In this document: piece after piece, positions 1 through 10,150 of the stretch
Layout: the number at the start of each line of letters is the position of its first letter
Position numbering within the stretch: the stretch's first letter is position 1
DNA from: Propionivibrio sp.
Lineage (GTDB): Bacteria; Pseudomonadota; Gammaproteobacteria; Burkholderiales; Rhodocyclaceae
Direction of reading: 5' to 3'
Assembly (NCBI GenBank): GCA_016705685.1
Contig: JADJLB010000004.1
Location: 62,001-126,000 of the forward strand
DNA length: 64,000 nucleotides
The notes under the pieces: model-generated
The model's input: only the letters and a program-made list of their open reading frames with translations
Told to the model about the DNA's origin: nothing
Databases searched by the model: none
Position numbers and translations under genes: made by a program

Positions 1-2479
1 AAGTTTCACTGGAGGCCGGATCGGGAATTGCGATAGGGTCAGCATCAAGCGGCGTCGCTGCAACTTCGGTCGCACTGGAGGCATTGGACTCAAAGGCCAG
101 CGTTTCGCTCTGAAGGGCACCAGCCGGCGCCGCAGTCTCGACGTTTGTGGCAACCACCTCAGCCTCAGGCGTCCCTAGCTCGTTAGCGGCCGGCAGAGCA
201 ACATCCGCCTCATCCGCCCTTCCAGTTTCAAGTGACGCTGGCTCAAGTGAGACTGGCGATGCATAGCTTCTTTCCGGGGCGATTGCGGTCGTCGGCTCGA
301 CCGTTGAGTCGTCAGCGGCAGCAACGGGTACTGCAAGTGTTCCAATCTGAGTTTCTGCCTGACTTTCATTGCGTTCGCCGCGGTCACGTTGACCACCGCG
401 ACCACCGCGACGACCGCGGCGGCGGGAGCCGCCGCTATGGCCTTCCTCGTTGTTGGCGATAATTGTTTCTGGCACATCGGAAAGATCCTGATTGCCGGTC
501 TTCGCTTCGACAACGGGCAAAGTTGTTGCCTGGTCTTTGCGTTCAGTGCGTGCTTCACCCCTTTGATGTCGCGGTTCCCGCGCTTCCCTGGGTTCGCGTG
601 GCTTGTGTTGTTCCTCGCGACCGGGAGCTGGGTTCTGGCGCGGTTCGCGGGTCGACTCACGTGCCGACCGGGGCTCGCGGCCCTCGCGTTCGTCGTTTCG
701 TCGGTTGTTACGCCCACCGCGAGGTGAATTGTTGCGGGGTTTTCTTTCCTGTTTTGGCGTCGGCACCGGTTCAGGTTCGCTGCGGAACAAGGAAAGAATC
801 TTGGCAAAAAACCCTCTTTCAGGTTCTTTGGCCGCTTCCTTCGGTTCCTTGTCCACATTTGGAGCAGGGTTGTTCGATGTGATGCCTTTGATCGCGGCTT
901 CCTGACGCGGAACTCGCGCTTCAGCCGTCGCCGCAGCTTGCTTCACGGCCTCCTCGGAAGATACTTCGACCATCTTATACGAAGGTTGCTGCAAGTCTTC
1001 CAGATTCAGTTCGTCGTGGCGTAAACGAACGATACTGTGCTGCGGTGTTTCCAGATGAATGTTGGGTATCAATAACAAGTGAACCTTGTGCCGTAATTCG
1101 ATGGCCTGGATATCCTGGCGTTTCTCGTTGAGCAGGAAAGTGGCCACATCCACAGGGACTTGCGTATGCACCGCTGCGGTGTTGTCTTTCATCGCCTCTT
1201 CTTCGAGGATACGCAGGATATGCAATGCGGCCGATTCGGCGCTGCGGATATGGCCTGTTCCCGAGCAGCGCGGGCAGGGGATATAACTGGTTTCTGCCAG
1301 CGCGGGTCGCAAGCGCTGCCGCGAAAGCTCCATCAGGCCGAATCGACTGATCTTTCCAGTCTGCACCCGGGCACGGTCAAGGCGGAGTCCATCACGCAGA
1401 CGGTTTTCCACTTCACGCTGATTGCGCTGACTCTCCATGTCGATGAAGTCGATGATGATCAGACCGCCCAGGTCGCGCAGGCGCAACTGGCGGGCGACTT
1501 CCTCTGCCGCTTCCAGATTTGTCTTGAACGCCGTATCCTCAATGTCTGCCCCGCGCGTCGAACGGCCGGAGTTGACATCAACCGAAACCAGCGCTTCGGT
1601 GTGATCGAGGACGATCGCTCCACCCGATGGAAGGTTGACCTGACGTGAGTAGGCCGACTCGATCTGGTGCTCGATCTGGAATCGCGAAAAAAGCGGCACA
1701 TCGTCGCGATAGCGTTTGATGCGATTGACCGTACCGGGCATGACGTGCGCCATGAACTGACTGGCTTGCTCGAAAACGTCATCGGTATCGATCAGGATTT
1801 CGCCGATATCGGGCTGGAAGTAATCGCGAATGGCGCGAATGACCAGGCTTCCTTCCTGGTAGATGAGAAAAGCACCTTTTTGCTGATTGGCGGCACCTTC
1901 TATGGCTTTCCACAACTGCATCAGATAATTGAGATCCCACTGCAGTTCTTCGGCATTGCGGCCGATGGCTGCGGTGCGGGCAATCAGGCTCATGCCTTGC
2001 GGTACCTGCAACTGGTCCATGACATCGCGCAGCTCGGCGCGCTCGTCACCCTCGACCCGGCGCGAAACGCCACCTCCTCTCGGGTTGTTGGGCATCAGTA
2101 CCAGATAACGACCGGCCAGACTGATAAAGGTAGTCAGCGCGGCACCCTTGTTTCCGCGCTCGTCCTTATCAACCTGAACAATCAGTTCCTGACCCTCGCG
2201 CAGCGCCTCTTTAATGGTCGCGCGATTGGCCTCAACGCCCGGCTGGAAATAGGAGCGGGAGATTTCTTTGAAGGGAAGAAAGCCATGCCTTTCAGAACCG
2301 TAATCAACGAACGCCGCTTCGAGGCTGGGTTCGATACGCGTAATGACGGCCTTGTATATATTGCTTTTTTTCTGTTCTTTGGCGGCCGATTCAATGTCTA
2401 GATCAACGAGTTTCTGACCATCAACAATGGCGACACGGAGTTCTTCGGCCTGTGTCGCGTTAAAAAGCATGCGTTTCAT
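1..2479 (-). CDS. rne: Ribonuclease E, partial (C-terminal end beyond window)
   Basis: Endoribonuclease that starts most mRNA decay and processes rRNA and tRNA. The frame opens with ATG at 2479 (MKRMLFNATQAEELRVAIVD) and stays open to the window edge, giving about 826 codons without the natural stop. An S1 RNA-binding domain lies at about residues 39-120, and the Zn-link CPRCSGTG at residues 402-409 holds the two cysteines that tie protomers together. GFFAKILSLF at about residues 556-565 resembles the amphipathic membrane-anchoring helix of E. coli RNase E. It is followed by a long Arg/Glu/Pro/Gly-rich disordered tail, as expected for the RNA- and degradosome-binding scaffold. RNase G lacks such a tail, so this is RNase E. 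It is divergent from rluC, the usual proteobacterial arrangement. Degradosome partners cannot be judged because the C-terminus is missing. Confidence 0.96.
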   Translation of the reverse strand, partial: MKRMLFNATQAEELRVAIVDGQKLVDLDIESAAKEQKKSNIYKAVITRIEPSLEAAFVDYGSERHGFLPFKEISRSYFQPGVEANRATIKEALREGQELIVQVDKDERGNKGAALTTFISLAGRYLVLMPNNPRGGGVSRRVEGDERAELRDVMDQLQVPQGMSLIARTAAIGRNAEELQWDLNYLMQLWKAIEGAANQQKGAFLIYQEGSLVIRAIRDYFQPDIGEILIDTDDVFEQASQFMAHVMPGTVNRIKRYRDDVPLFSRFQIEHQIESAYSRQVNLPSGGAIVLDHTEALVSVDVNSGRSTRGADIEDTAFKTNLEAAEEVARQLRLRDLGGLIIIDFIDMESQRNQREVENRLRDGLRLDRARVQTGKISRFGLMELSRQRLRPALAETSYIPCPRCSGTGHIRSAESAALHILRILEEEAMKDNTAAVHTQVPVDVATFLLNEKRQDIQAIELRHKVHLLLIPNIHLETPQHSIVRLRHDELNLEDLQQPSYKMVEVSSEEAVKQAAATAEARVPRQEAAIKGITSNNPAPNVDKEPKEAAKEPERGFFAKILSLFRSEPEPVPTPKQERKPRNNSPRGGRNNRRNDEREGREPRSARESTREPRQNPAPGREEQHKPREPREAREPRHQRGEARTERKDQATTLPVVEAKTGNQDLSDVPETIIANNEEGHSGGSRRRGRRGGRGGQRDRGERNESQAETQIGTLAVPVAAADDSTVEPTTAIAPERSYASPVSLEPASLETGRADEADVALPAANELGTPEAEVVATNVETAAPAGALQSETLAFESNASSATEVAATPLDADPIAIPDPASSET

Positions 2480-2879
2480 AAAAATGGGCTCCCGCGCGCA
2501 ATCACTGGGGGAGCGCCTTGTGCAGGCAGCGACGGATTAGTTGGGGGCGGTACGCTTCATGGGCTTTCCAAAACGGCAACTAATGAGATTGTCTCGCTGT
2601 TTATTATTATCAACGAGCCTTGAAACCACGGCTCGGTAATCTGCTTGGGACGGTCCGAACATGCTGGGCGCGCGCAAATCAAGTAGTATCGCTACTTTTG
2701 GTGAGCGTACTTAACCAGGCGATTTGCGCTGTTTGATCTTGCACAGGTTGGTGCAAGAGAGGCGGATGATGCCTGCCGGGAAGTGCGTCGCAAGTACAAA
2801 AGAATCGGCGCCGTTCAACGGTCTCATGAGTCAGCGCCTCTTTCATTCAGAGACGCAAATCAAGTTCATTGTATTCAAA
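2480..2879. other. rne-rluC divergent intergenic region
   Basis: About 400 bases without a convincing gene. It must hold the two divergent promoters and the rne 5' leader, which in E. coli carries autoregulatory hairpins cleaved by RNase E. I see a 6-bp inverted repeat CGAGCC/GGCTCG at 2614-2619 and 2630-2635 within the presumed rne leader. Nothing identical to the enterobacterial rne leader is recognisable. In-frame ATGs upstream of rluC at 2826 and earlier could lengthen rluC, but lack family similarity. Confidence 0.5.
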
Positions 2880-3872
2880 ATGGCCGATGTAAGCAAAAAT
2901 ACTGTTACACAGGCCATCATAACCGAGGACGAACAGGGCCAGCGCCTCGACAACTTCCTGCTGAAGATATGCAAGGGTGTGCCAAAGAGCCACGTCTACC
3001 GTATTGTGCGCAGCGGCGAAATCAGGGTTAACCGAAGGCGTGCCGAGGTTTGCTATCGCCTCCAGATTGGCGATGTCTTACGCATTCCCCCGATTCGGCT
3101 TGCTCAGCGCGATACTGAAATGGCCGACGGAGCAGCGATCGGTGTCGAATTGCCGATCCTTTACGAAGACGACGCGTTGCTGGTCATCGACAAACCCTCA
3201 GGGATCGCCGTACATGGAGGCAGTGGCGTCAGTTTTGGCGTCATCGAGGCGCTGCGTCGTCAGCGGCCGCAAGCCCGATTTCTTGAACTGGCCCATCGGC
3301 TTGACCGTGAAACTTCGGGAATTCTGCTGGTCGGCAAGAAACGCTCGGCTTTGACTGCCCTGCACGACATGTTTCGCGACGGCGGGATAACGGGCAACGC
3401 CCGCGGGGCCGACAAGCGCTATCTGGTCCTGGTCAAGGGCCGCTGGATGGAGCCCTTGCGGCATGTGAAGGCGCCACTTCTCAAGTACTTGCTGGAGACG
3501 GGTGAGCGCCGCGTCCGCGTTTCCGAGCAAGGCAAGGTATCGCATACGGTTTTTCGGCTTCGCGCGCGCTGGGGGCACTACAGTCTGCTAGAAGCAGAAC
3601 TCAAGTCCGGACGAACGCACCAGATTCGTGTCCACCTTGCGCATCTCGGTTTCCCGATCGCCGGTGACGATAAGTATGGAGATTTCGCGCTGAACAAGGC
3701 GCTGGCGAAAACGGGGCTGAAACGCATGTTTCTGCACGCCTGGAAAATGACCTTGCCGCATCCCCTCAGCGGAACGGCCGTGACGTTTGAAGCGCCTTTG
3801 CCTGCACATCTGGACGCGTTCTTGCACAATCTATCGGTCAAAGACCCTCAGGAATATGGCGAAAAGATTTGA
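2880..3872 (+). CDS. rluC: 23S rRNA pseudouridine synthase RluC
   Basis: RluC family enzyme that converts uridines of 23S rRNA (955, 2504 and 2580 in E. coli) to pseudouridine. An S4 RNA-binding domain covers about residues 17-70, starting QRLDNFLLKICKGVPKSHVY. The RsuA/RluA catalytic domain follows, with motif HRLDRETSG in which Asp142 is the catalytic residue. I chose ATG 2880 (MADVSKNTVTQ), giving 330 residues, close to the family length of about 320. Longer forms starting upstream add about 50 non-conserved residues. The 3' end overlaps the start of the following HAD phosphatase by 17 bases, so the two are probably co-translated. Its position opposite rne supports RluC over RluD. Confidence 0.93.
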   Translation: MADVSKNTVTQAIITEDEQGQRLDNFLLKICKGVPKSHVYRIVRSGEIRVNRRRAEVCYRLQIGDVLRIPPIRLAQRDTEMADGAAIGVELPILYEDDALLVIDKPSGIAVHGGSGVSFGVIEALRRQRPQARFLELAHRLDRETSGILLVGKKRSALTALHDMFRDGGITGNARGADKRYLVLVKGRWMEPLRHVKAPLLKYLLETGERRVRVSEQGKVSHTVFRLRARWGHYSLLEAELKSGRTHQIRVHLAHLGFPIAGDDKYGDFALNKALAKTGLKRMFLHAWKMTLPHPLSGTAVTFEAPLPAHLDAFLHNLSVKDPQEYGEKI

Positions 3873-4512
3873 TCTTCTGGTTTTTGACTGGGACGGCACC
3901 TTGCTCGATTCGACAGGCGCAATCGTCGAGGCGGTCAAGGCGACATGCCGGGACCTCGACCTGCCCGAGCCGCCCGACGAACATGCGCGACAAGTGATCG
4001 GTCTTGGCCTTATCGACGCACTGCGTCATTCGGCGCCCGATCTGGCAGAGGATAGATTTCCGCAAATGGTTGAGCGTTACAGGCACCACTATTTGTCACG
4101 CGATCATGAGCTGCATCTGTTCGACGGGGCCGGGGAACTGATCGCCGAACTGCATGGTTCGGGCTTTTTGCTGGCGGTAGCAACCGGGAAGAGCCGTCAA
4201 GGCTTGAACCGATCCTTGATACATTGCGGTCTTGGCCCGTATTTTTCAGCGACGCGCTGTGCGGACGAGTGTTTTTCCAAGCCACATCCCCAGATGCTGG
4301 AGGAGTTGATGGAAGAGTTCTCAGTTTCGGCTGCCCGCACCTTGATGATTGGCGACACGACGCATGATTTGCAGATGGCCGTCAATGCCGGAGTAGCCGG
4401 TTTGGCCGTTACCTATGGCGCGCATTCGGTCGAGACGCTCGATGCCGTCAGTTCGCTTGCTCGGTTGCACGATATTGCAGAGCTGGCGAGATGGTTGCGT
4501 TCACACGCCTGA
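3856..4512 (+). CDS. HAD-superfamily hydrolase, phosphoglycolate phosphatase-like
   Basis: A 218-residue HAD-IA hydrolase that probably dephosphorylates a small phosphorylated metabolite. Motif I is DWDGTLLDS at residues 11-19, with Asp11 as nucleophile and Asp13 as acid/base. A conserved Lys lies in CFSKPHP and motif IV is GDTTHDLQMA. The alpha-helical cap between motifs I and II is of the phosphoglycolate phosphatase (Gph) type. The ATG at 3856 was chosen because MAKRFDLLVFDWDGT matches family N-termini and an AGGA lies just upstream. It overlaps the rluC stop, as in many betaproteobacteria. The true substrate cannot be assigned from sequence, so no gene symbol is given. Confidence 0.88.
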   Translation: MAKRFDLLVFDWDGTLLDSTGAIVEAVKATCRDLDLPEPPDEHARQVIGLGLIDALRHSAPDLAEDRFPQMVERYRHHYLSRDHELHLFDGAGELIAELHGSGFLLAVATGKSRQGLNRSLIHCGLGPYFSATRCADECFSKPHPQMLEELMEEFSVSAARTLMIGDTTHDLQMAVNAGVAGLAVTYGAHSVETLDAVSSLARLHDIAELARWLRSHA

Positions 4513-4555
4513 CCCGTGCATTCGGAGCGAGGGCGGACCGGGCCGGCGGATTGAG

Positions 4556-4585
4556 CTGACCGGCCGTGCCTCTAATGTGTATAAT
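4556..4585 (+). promoter_or_regulatory. Candidate sigma-70 promoter of phaR
   Basis: A -35 box CTGACC (4556-4561) and a perfect -10 box TATAAT (4580-4585), separated by 18 bases. It lies about 70 bases upstream of the phaR start codon. Confidence 0.6.
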
Positions 4586-4652
4586 GGTGCTTTGCAGCAT
4601 TTACGCGCCCTGATGCGTGGGTGTTGAGTGCTTTGCCCATGGAGAGGTTTGC

Positions 4653-5228
4653 ATGTCCGAACCGTTGCGACTGGTCAAGAAGTATCCGAATCGCCGCCTG
4701 TACGATACCCGAACGAGTGCCTATATCACGTTGAGCGATGTAAAGGATCTCGTGCTTTCGCACGAAGGCTTCAAGGTAGTGGACGCAAAAACCGGCGACG
4801 ATCTGACGCGCAGTATCCTGCTGCAAATCATCATTGAGGAGGAAGCGGCCGGTGTGCCGTTATTTACCACCGATCTGTTATGTCAAATGATCCGCTTTTA
4901 TGGTCATGCCATGGAAGGAATGCTCGGGAAATACCTAGAAACGAATATCAAAACGTTTTCGGATTTCCAGAAGAAACTTCATGAGCAGTCTCTCTCGCTC
5001 TATGGAGAAGACAGTAACCAGATGCAGAAGGACATGTGGTCCCAATTCATGAACTTCCAGGGGCCGGCCATGCAGACGATGATGTCCACCTATATGGACC
5101 AAAGCAAGAAAATGGTCCATCAGATGAAGGATCAACTGAAAAGCCAGACCCTGAATTTGTTTTCCGGCATTCAGGTGCCCGGGTTAGGCGCAGACGATGC
5201 GCGTAAACCAACCAGAACCGATAAATAA
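4653..5228 (+). CDS. phaR: Polyhydroxyalkanoate synthesis repressor PhaR
   Basis: A 191-residue DNA- and PHB-binding repressor that controls phasin genes and its own expression in response to polyhydroxybutyrate. The N-terminal PHB/PHA accumulation regulator domain is clear ([20 protein letters not shown], residues 6-25, to about 65), with its DNA-binding fold. The granule-binding domain at about 68-110 ([15 protein letters not shown]) follows, and a Met/Gln-rich helical tail closes the protein. The start is ATG 4653, preceded by a strong GGAGAGG at 4641-4647; an upstream GTG would add only non-conserved residues. No phaC, phaB or phasin gene is in the window, so PhaR here acts in trans. Its presence implies that the organism makes PHB. 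Confidence 0.94.
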   Translation: MSEPLRLVKKYPNRRLYDTRTSAYITLSDVKDLVLSHEGFKVVDAKTGDDLTRSILLQIIIEEEAAGVPLFTTDLLCQMIRFYGHAMEGMLGKYLETNIKTFSDFQKKLHEQSLSLYGEDSNQMQKDMWSQFMNFQGPAMQTMMSTYMDQSKKMVHQMKDQLKSQTLNLFSGIQVPGLGADDARKPTRTDK

Positions 5229-5260
5229 ATCGGCTTATCCCGTTTTCAAGAAAATTTTAC

Positions 5261-6598
5261 GTGATTGCTGAATCCAGCCAGTTGCCCAAGGTCGGCTTCG
5301 TTTCCCTCGGGTGCCCCAAAGCGCTTGTCGATTCGGAACAGATTCTCACCAAACTGCGTGCCGAGGGCTACCTCATTTCGGCTTCATACGAAGGCGCCGA
5401 TCTGGTCGTCGTCAATACCTGCGGTTTCATCGACGCAGCAGTCGAAGAGTCGCTCGACGCCATCGGTGAGGCTTTGGCCGAAAACGGCAAGGTCATCGTC
5501 ACCGGTTGCCTGGGAACAAAGGAAGCGCTCATTCGTCAGGCGCATCCGCAGGTGCTGGCAATTACCGGACCGCACGCCGCGGACGAAGTCTTGCAGCACG
5601 TGCATACACACCTGCCACAACCGCATGATCCCTTTGTCAGCCTGGTGCCCCCTCAGGGAATCAAACTCACGCCGCAGCATTTCGCCTATCTCAAGATATC
5701 CGAAGGCTGCAATCACAGTTGTACCTTTTGCATTATTCCTTCGATGCGTGGCCCACTCGCCAGCCGGCCCGTCGGTGACGTGTTGCAGGAGGCCAAAACG
5801 CTTGCCGAGTCCGGGGTTCGCGAAGTGCTCGTCATCTCACAGGACACCAGTGCCTACGGCGTCGATCTCAAGTACCGTACCGGCTTCTTTGGCGGGCGCC
5901 CGGTCAAGACGCGGCTGAAGGAGTTATGCGAGGCGCTGGCTGAATTCGGGATCTGGGTGCGCCTGCACTACGTCTATCCGTATCCGAGTGTCGATGAGCT
6001 GCTGCCGCTGATGGCCGAAGGAAAAATCCTGCCGTACCTCGACGTACCGTTTCAACACGCCAGCCCACGGATCCTCAAGGCCATGAAGCGCCCGGCCAGC
6101 GCCGAAAACAATCTGGAGCGCATCAAGGCGTGGCGTGCCGTTTGCCCGGATATCACCCTGCGCAGCACCTTCATCACCGGTTTCCCTGGGGAGACTGAAG
6201 CCGAGTTCGAAGAACTGCTGGCCTTCATCGAGGAGGCGCGGCTCGACCGCGTGGGTTGCTTTGCCTATTCGCCGGTTGAGGGGGCCACGGCGAATGCCTT
6301 GCCGGATGCCGTGCCGGACGATGTGCGCGACGAGCGCCGTCGTCGCCTGATGGACGTGCAGGAAGACATTTCAGCCGAGTTGCTGACCGCCAAGATCGGC
6401 AGAGAAATGGAGGTGCTGGTTGACGAAGTCGATGCGGAGGGAACCATCGCCCGCTCTTCGGCGGATGCGCCGGAAATTGACGGCCTGGTGTTCATCAATG
6501 ACTTCTTCGATGCCGAAGCGGGCGATTTTCTGCGCGTGCGAGTGGTCGATTCGGACGAGCATGATCTGTATGCTGAAGTTACAACGAACTCACCCTGA
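5261..6598 (+). CDS. rimO: Ribosomal protein uS12 methylthiotransferase RimO
   Basis: Radical-SAM enzyme that methylthiolates Asp88 (E. coli numbering) of ribosomal protein S12. It has 445 residues, the family length. The N-terminal UPF0004/MTTase domain supplies Cys18, Cys54 and Cys83 for the auxiliary 4Fe-4S cluster. The radical-SAM motif CNHSCTFC supplies Cys150, Cys154 and Cys157. A C-terminal TRAM domain is present from about residue 375. The start is GTG at 5261. RimO is preferred over the tRNA enzyme MiaB because of the [12 protein letters not shown] opening and the [11 protein letters not shown] motif. It lies 32 bases after phaR and could be read from the same promoter. Confidence 0.96.
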   Translation: MIAESSQLPKVGFVSLGCPKALVDSEQILTKLRAEGYLISASYEGADLVVVNTCGFIDAAVEESLDAIGEALAENGKVIVTGCLGTKEALIRQAHPQVLAITGPHAADEVLQHVHTHLPQPHDPFVSLVPPQGIKLTPQHFAYLKISEGCNHSCTFCIIPSMRGPLASRPVGDVLQEAKTLAESGVREVLVISQDTSAYGVDLKYRTGFFGGRPVKTRLKELCEALAEFGIWVRLHYVYPYPSVDELLPLMAEGKILPYLDVPFQHASPRILKAMKRPASAENNLERIKAWRAVCPDITLRSTFITGFPGETEAEFEELLAFIEEARLDRVGCFAYSPVEGATANALPDAVPDDVRDERRRRLMDVQEDISAELLTAKIGREMEVLVDEVDAEGTIARSSADAPEIDGLVFINDFFDAEAGDFLRVRVVDSDEHDLYAEVTTNSP

Positions 6599-6691
6599 AG
6601 CACACGAAGAAATCAATAAACGCGATGCAAAGAAATAAACGAGGATCAGCTTGAGTCATTTCGTACGAATCTGTGTTTTTTCCGTGACCTA

Positions 6692-8104
6692 ATGGTTCTT
6701 GACATGAATCTGATCGAGCAACTTGCGGTCATCGTCGGCGCGGATAACCTTCTGACGGCTGCAGGCGATATGGCGCCGCACCTTGTTGACTGGCGCGGGC
6801 GTTATCACGGCACGGCGCGCTGCGTAGTGCGCCCGGCGTCTGCCGAAGAAGTCTCCGCTGTGGTGCGTGCCTGTGCGCAGGCGGGCGTGGCCATGGTTCC
6901 GCAGGGCGGCAATACCAGTTTGTGTGGCGCCGGCATTCCTGACGAGAGCGGAGCAGCGGTATTGATCAGCCTGTCGCGGCTGAACCGGATCAGAGCCATT
7001 GATTCGGCCAACAATACGATTGTCATTGAGGCGGGTTGCGTGCTTCAGGCCTTGCAGGAAGCGGCGGCGCAGGCCGGAAGGCTGTTCCCGCTGTCGTTGG
7101 CCGCCGAGGGGAGCTGCCAGATTGGCGGCAATCTGTCGACCAATGCGGGTGGTGTGCACGTCATGCGCTACGGGAACATGCGCGAACTGGCACTGGGGCT
7201 GGAGGTCGTGCTGCCGAACGGCGAAATCTGGAATGGCCTGCGCGGGTTGCGTAAGGATAACTCCGGTTACGATCTCAAGCAGTTGTTCATCGGCGCCGAG
7301 GGGACGCTGGGAATCATCACTGCGGCGGTATTGAAACTTTTCCCTTTGCCGCAAAGCGTTGCCACGGCGTGGATGGCGATTGACTCGCCCCCGGCAGCGG
7401 TGCGTCTTCTGGGCGAACTTCAAGAGGCTTTTGGCGCCGGGCTGAATGCTTGCGAACTGGTGTCCGATACCGCGCTGGGCTTGGTCCTCAAGCACATGCC
7501 GGGTGCTCAGGCGCCGCTTGCCGAGAGCCCATGGCATCTGCTCGTCGAGATATCGGGTGAAGGCGGGGACAGTAGTTTGCACGCGACGCTGGAAGCTTTT
7601 CTAGAGAAGGCGCTGGAGCGCGGGGTGATCAGCGACGCCGTGCTGGCACAGAGCAGCGATCAAGCCAGGCGCTTGTGGGCACTGCGCGAGAACATCAGTG
7701 AAGCCCAGAAGATCGAGGGAATCAGCATCAAGCACGATCTTTCAGTGGCCATATCGCATATTGGCGAGTTTATCGAGCGTGCCGATGCTGCCCTGAAACA
7801 GTTTTTCCCCGATTTTCGCATTGTTGCATTCGGCCATGTCGGCGACGGGAATCTGCACTACAACCAATCAAAGCCCGAAACGATGGACGCAGCTGCTTTC
7901 ATCGCCGTTCAGCCCACGATCAATCGGATCGTCCATGACATCGTTCACGAACTTGGCGGCAGCATCAGCGCAGAACACGGTCTCGGCCAACTCAAACGCG
8001 AGGAAATACTGCGCTACAAGAGCCCGCTTGAAATGGAGATGATGCGCGCGATCAAGCGGGCACTCGACCCACAGGGCTTGATGAATCCCGGAAAAGTACT
8101 CTGA
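6692..8104 (+). CDS. FAD-linked D-2-hydroxyacid dehydrogenase (D2HGDH/GlcD type)
   Basis: A 470-residue cytosolic flavoprotein oxidising a D-2-hydroxyacid such as D-2-hydroxyglutarate, D-lactate or glycolate. An FAD_binding_4 (PCMH) domain at about residues 40-220 contains PQGGNTSLCGAG and GGNLSTNAGG. The C-terminal FAD-oxidase domain carries the metal-binding GHVGDGNLHYN and AEHGLGQLKRE motifs. These motifs fit the D-2-hydroxyglutarate dehydrogenase group best, but GlcD-like activity cannot be excluded; no glcE or glcF follows. The start is either ATG 6692 or the internal ATG 6704 (MNLIEQLAVIVG), since the first four residues are not conserved. It stands alone between rimO and iorA. Confidence 0.86.
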   Translation: MVLDMNLIEQLAVIVGADNLLTAAGDMAPHLVDWRGRYHGTARCVVRPASAEEVSAVVRACAQAGVAMVPQGGNTSLCGAGIPDESGAAVLISLSRLNRIRAIDSANNTIVIEAGCVLQALQEAAAQAGRLFPLSLAAEGSCQIGGNLSTNAGGVHVMRYGNMRELALGLEVVLPNGEIWNGLRGLRKDNSGYDLKQLFIGAEGTLGIITAAVLKLFPLPQSVATAWMAIDSPPAAVRLLGELQEAFGAGLNACELVSDTALGLVLKHMPGAQAPLAESPWHLLVEISGEGGDSSLHATLEAFLEKALERGVISDAVLAQSSDQARRLWALRENISEAQKIEGISIKHDLSVAISHIGEFIERADAALKQFFPDFRIVAFGHVGDGNLHYNQSKPETMDAAAFIAVQPTINRIVHDIVHELGGSISAEHGLGQLKREEILRYKSPLEMEMMRAIKRALDPQGLMNPGKVL

Positions 8105-8235
8105 CTCGGCGAAACTTGCTGGCGTTTGCGAACCGCGTGGCGATACGGCGCTGCACCTTTTTACATGCCGGTGGATCGACCGTAAACTATCGCTGGGACG
8201 AGCGTATGTAATAGAATCGACCCTTCGGTTTCAAC

Positions 8236-10146
8236 ATGATGAAACCCAGCGAAACGGGGGATGTAATGGCGGCAGTCTTGCCAGCGTCGGCGCATAGCCG
8301 GCTCTTGATGTCCGGCAACGATGCGGTGGCGCGCGCCGTGTGGGAAGCCGGTGTGCGTGTGGCGGCGGCCTATCCGGGAACGCCGGCGACCGAGATGCTC
8401 GAAGTGATCTCGACCTACCCGGATCTGTACGCCGAGTGGTCGGTCAATGAAAAGGTCTCGCTGGAAGTGGCTTTCGGTGCGGCCATGGCCGGTTCGCGGG
8501 CTTTTTGCGCGATGAAGCATGTCGGCATGAACGTGGCCTCCGACGCGCTGATGACCATGACGCTGACCGGCGTGGCTGGCGGGCTGGTGATCGCCATCGC
8601 TGACGATGTGGGCTTGTCGTCCTCGCAAAATGAACAGGACTCGCGCTACTGGGGCCGCTTCGCGCATGTCCCGGTGTTAGAACCGTCCGACTCGCAGGAA
8701 GCCTACGAGTTTACGCTGGCTGCTTTTGAACTCTCTGAACGCTTTCAGGTACCGGTGATCTTGCGCATGACGACGCGCATCTGCCACGTCAAGGGCCTGG
8801 TGACCGTTGGCGAACGTCGAGAGCAATCGGTGGCCGGGTTCACCAAGGATGTGGCGCGCTGGGTCATGGTGCCGGGTGCTGCCGGTCGTCGTTTGCCATT
8901 GATGTTCGAACGCGAGAACAAGCTGCGTGCCGAAGCCGAGGGGTCAAAACTCAATTTTGTCGAAACGGGAAGTGACCGTCGCGTCGGTTTCATTGCGTCG
9001 GGTCCGGCCTACATGCATGTCCGTGAGAGTTTCCCCGACGCCCCGGTGTTGAAGCTCGGCTTTTCCTGCCCGGTGCCCTACGATTTGGTCCGCGCGTTTT
9101 CGACTCAATGCGATCAACTGGTTGTCGTCGAGGAAGTCGAACCTTTGATCGAAACCGAAGTCAAGGCGCAGGGAATCGCGGTCAGCGGCAAGGACATCCT
9201 GCCACGTAGCGGCGAACTGTCGCCGCATGTGCTGAAGCCGGCCATCGCCCGCCTGCTTGGCGAGCCGCTGCCGGATGGGGTGGCAGCTACGTCCAGAATA
9301 GCGCCGATGCAGGTTTTTCCAAGGCCGCCGACGATGTGTGTGGCCTGCCCGCACCTTGGCGTCTATTACACCTTGGCGCAACTGAGAAACGTCACCATTT
9401 CGGGCGATATCGGTTGTTACACGCTCGGCTTCGGGCAGCCGTGGAATGCGCTTGATGCCTGCATTTCGATGGGTGCCTCGATGGGTATGGCGCTCGGTCT
9501 CGACAAGGGCCGCGCCGATTCCGAAAAAGACAAGAAGATCGTTGCCGTGATTGGCGATTCGACCTTCCTGCACATGGGCATGCAGGGCCTCCTCGACATC
9601 GTTTACAACCGTGGCAATGTCACCGTACTGCTGCTCGACAATCGTGCCGTCGGCATGACCGGTGGGCAGAGCAATCCGGGGACCGGGCGCGACATTCACG
9701 GCGAGGAGGCGCCGCGTGTGGATTTCGTCAAACTGGTCAAAGCGCTGGGTGTGCGCGACGAGCGGGTTCATGAGGTCGATCCCTACGAACTTCCGACGCT
9801 GTTCAAGACGTTGCGCCAGGAGACCAAGATAGCCGAACCATCGGTCATCATCACCAACCAGCCATGCGTGCTGGTCGAGCACTTTCACGCGCGCAAGCCA
9901 TTCAGGGTCATCGATGACAAGTGCACAGGTTGCGGCAACTGCGTCGATGTCGGTTGCCCGGCCATACACGTGACCCGACGCGACAAGGTGATCAAACCCA
10001 GCGGAAAGGAAGTGACGCGTTCCTTCGTGCGCATTGAAAGCCCGGCCTGCACCGGATGCGGCTTGTGCCTCCAGCCCTGCGCTCCGGATGCCATCGTGCC
10101 GGTCGAAACCTTGTCGATGCCGATCCATGTTGTGAAAATGAGCTGA
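8236..10146 (+). CDS. iorA: Indolepyruvate ferredoxin oxidoreductase, alpha subunit
   Basis: Large subunit (636 residues) of the oxygen-sensitive enzyme that oxidatively decarboxylates arylpyruvates to aryl-acetyl-CoA with ferredoxin as acceptor. In order: a pyrimidine-binding pyruvate:ferredoxin oxidoreductase domain (AAYPGTPATEM, about residue 40), a transketolase C-like domain, and a thiamine-diphosphate domain near residues 370-530 (CPHLGVYYTL, GDIGCYTLG). Last comes a two-cluster ferredoxin domain with CTGCGNCVDVGCP and CTGCGLCLQPC at about 565-620. iorB follows after four bases, so the two-subunit enzyme is encoded together. This is the two-gene form, not the fused form found in some betaproteobacteria. 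It probably serves catabolism of Phe, Tyr and Trp via their pyruvates. Confidence 0.94.
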   Translation: MMKPSETGDVMAAVLPASAHSRLLMSGNDAVARAVWEAGVRVAAAYPGTPATEMLEVISTYPDLYAEWSVNEKVSLEVAFGAAMAGSRAFCAMKHVGMNVASDALMTMTLTGVAGGLVIAIADDVGLSSSQNEQDSRYWGRFAHVPVLEPSDSQEAYEFTLAAFELSERFQVPVILRMTTRICHVKGLVTVGERREQSVAGFTKDVARWVMVPGAAGRRLPLMFERENKLRAEAEGSKLNFVETGSDRRVGFIASGPAYMHVRESFPDAPVLKLGFSCPVPYDLVRAFSTQCDQLVVVEEVEPLIETEVKAQGIAVSGKDILPRSGELSPHVLKPAIARLLGEPLPDGVAATSRIAPMQVFPRPPTMCVACPHLGVYYTLAQLRNVTISGDIGCYTLGFGQPWNALDACISMGASMGMALGLDKGRADSEKDKKIVAVIGDSTFLHMGMQGLLDIVYNRGNVTVLLLDNRAVGMTGGQSNPGTGRDIHGEEAPRVDFVKLVKALGVRDERVHEVDPYELPTLFKTLRQETKIAEPSVIITNQPCVLVEHFHARKPFRVIDDKCTGCGNCVDVGCPAIHVTRRDKVIKPSGKEVTRSFVRIESPACTGCGLCLQPCAPDAIVPVETLSMPIHVVKMS

Positions 10147-10150
10147 TTCC

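Noticed and set aside
1-1000. Low-complexity Arg-rich coding stretch as a possible tandem repeat
   Set aside because: It is the disordered scaffold tail of RNase E; the repetition is compositional.
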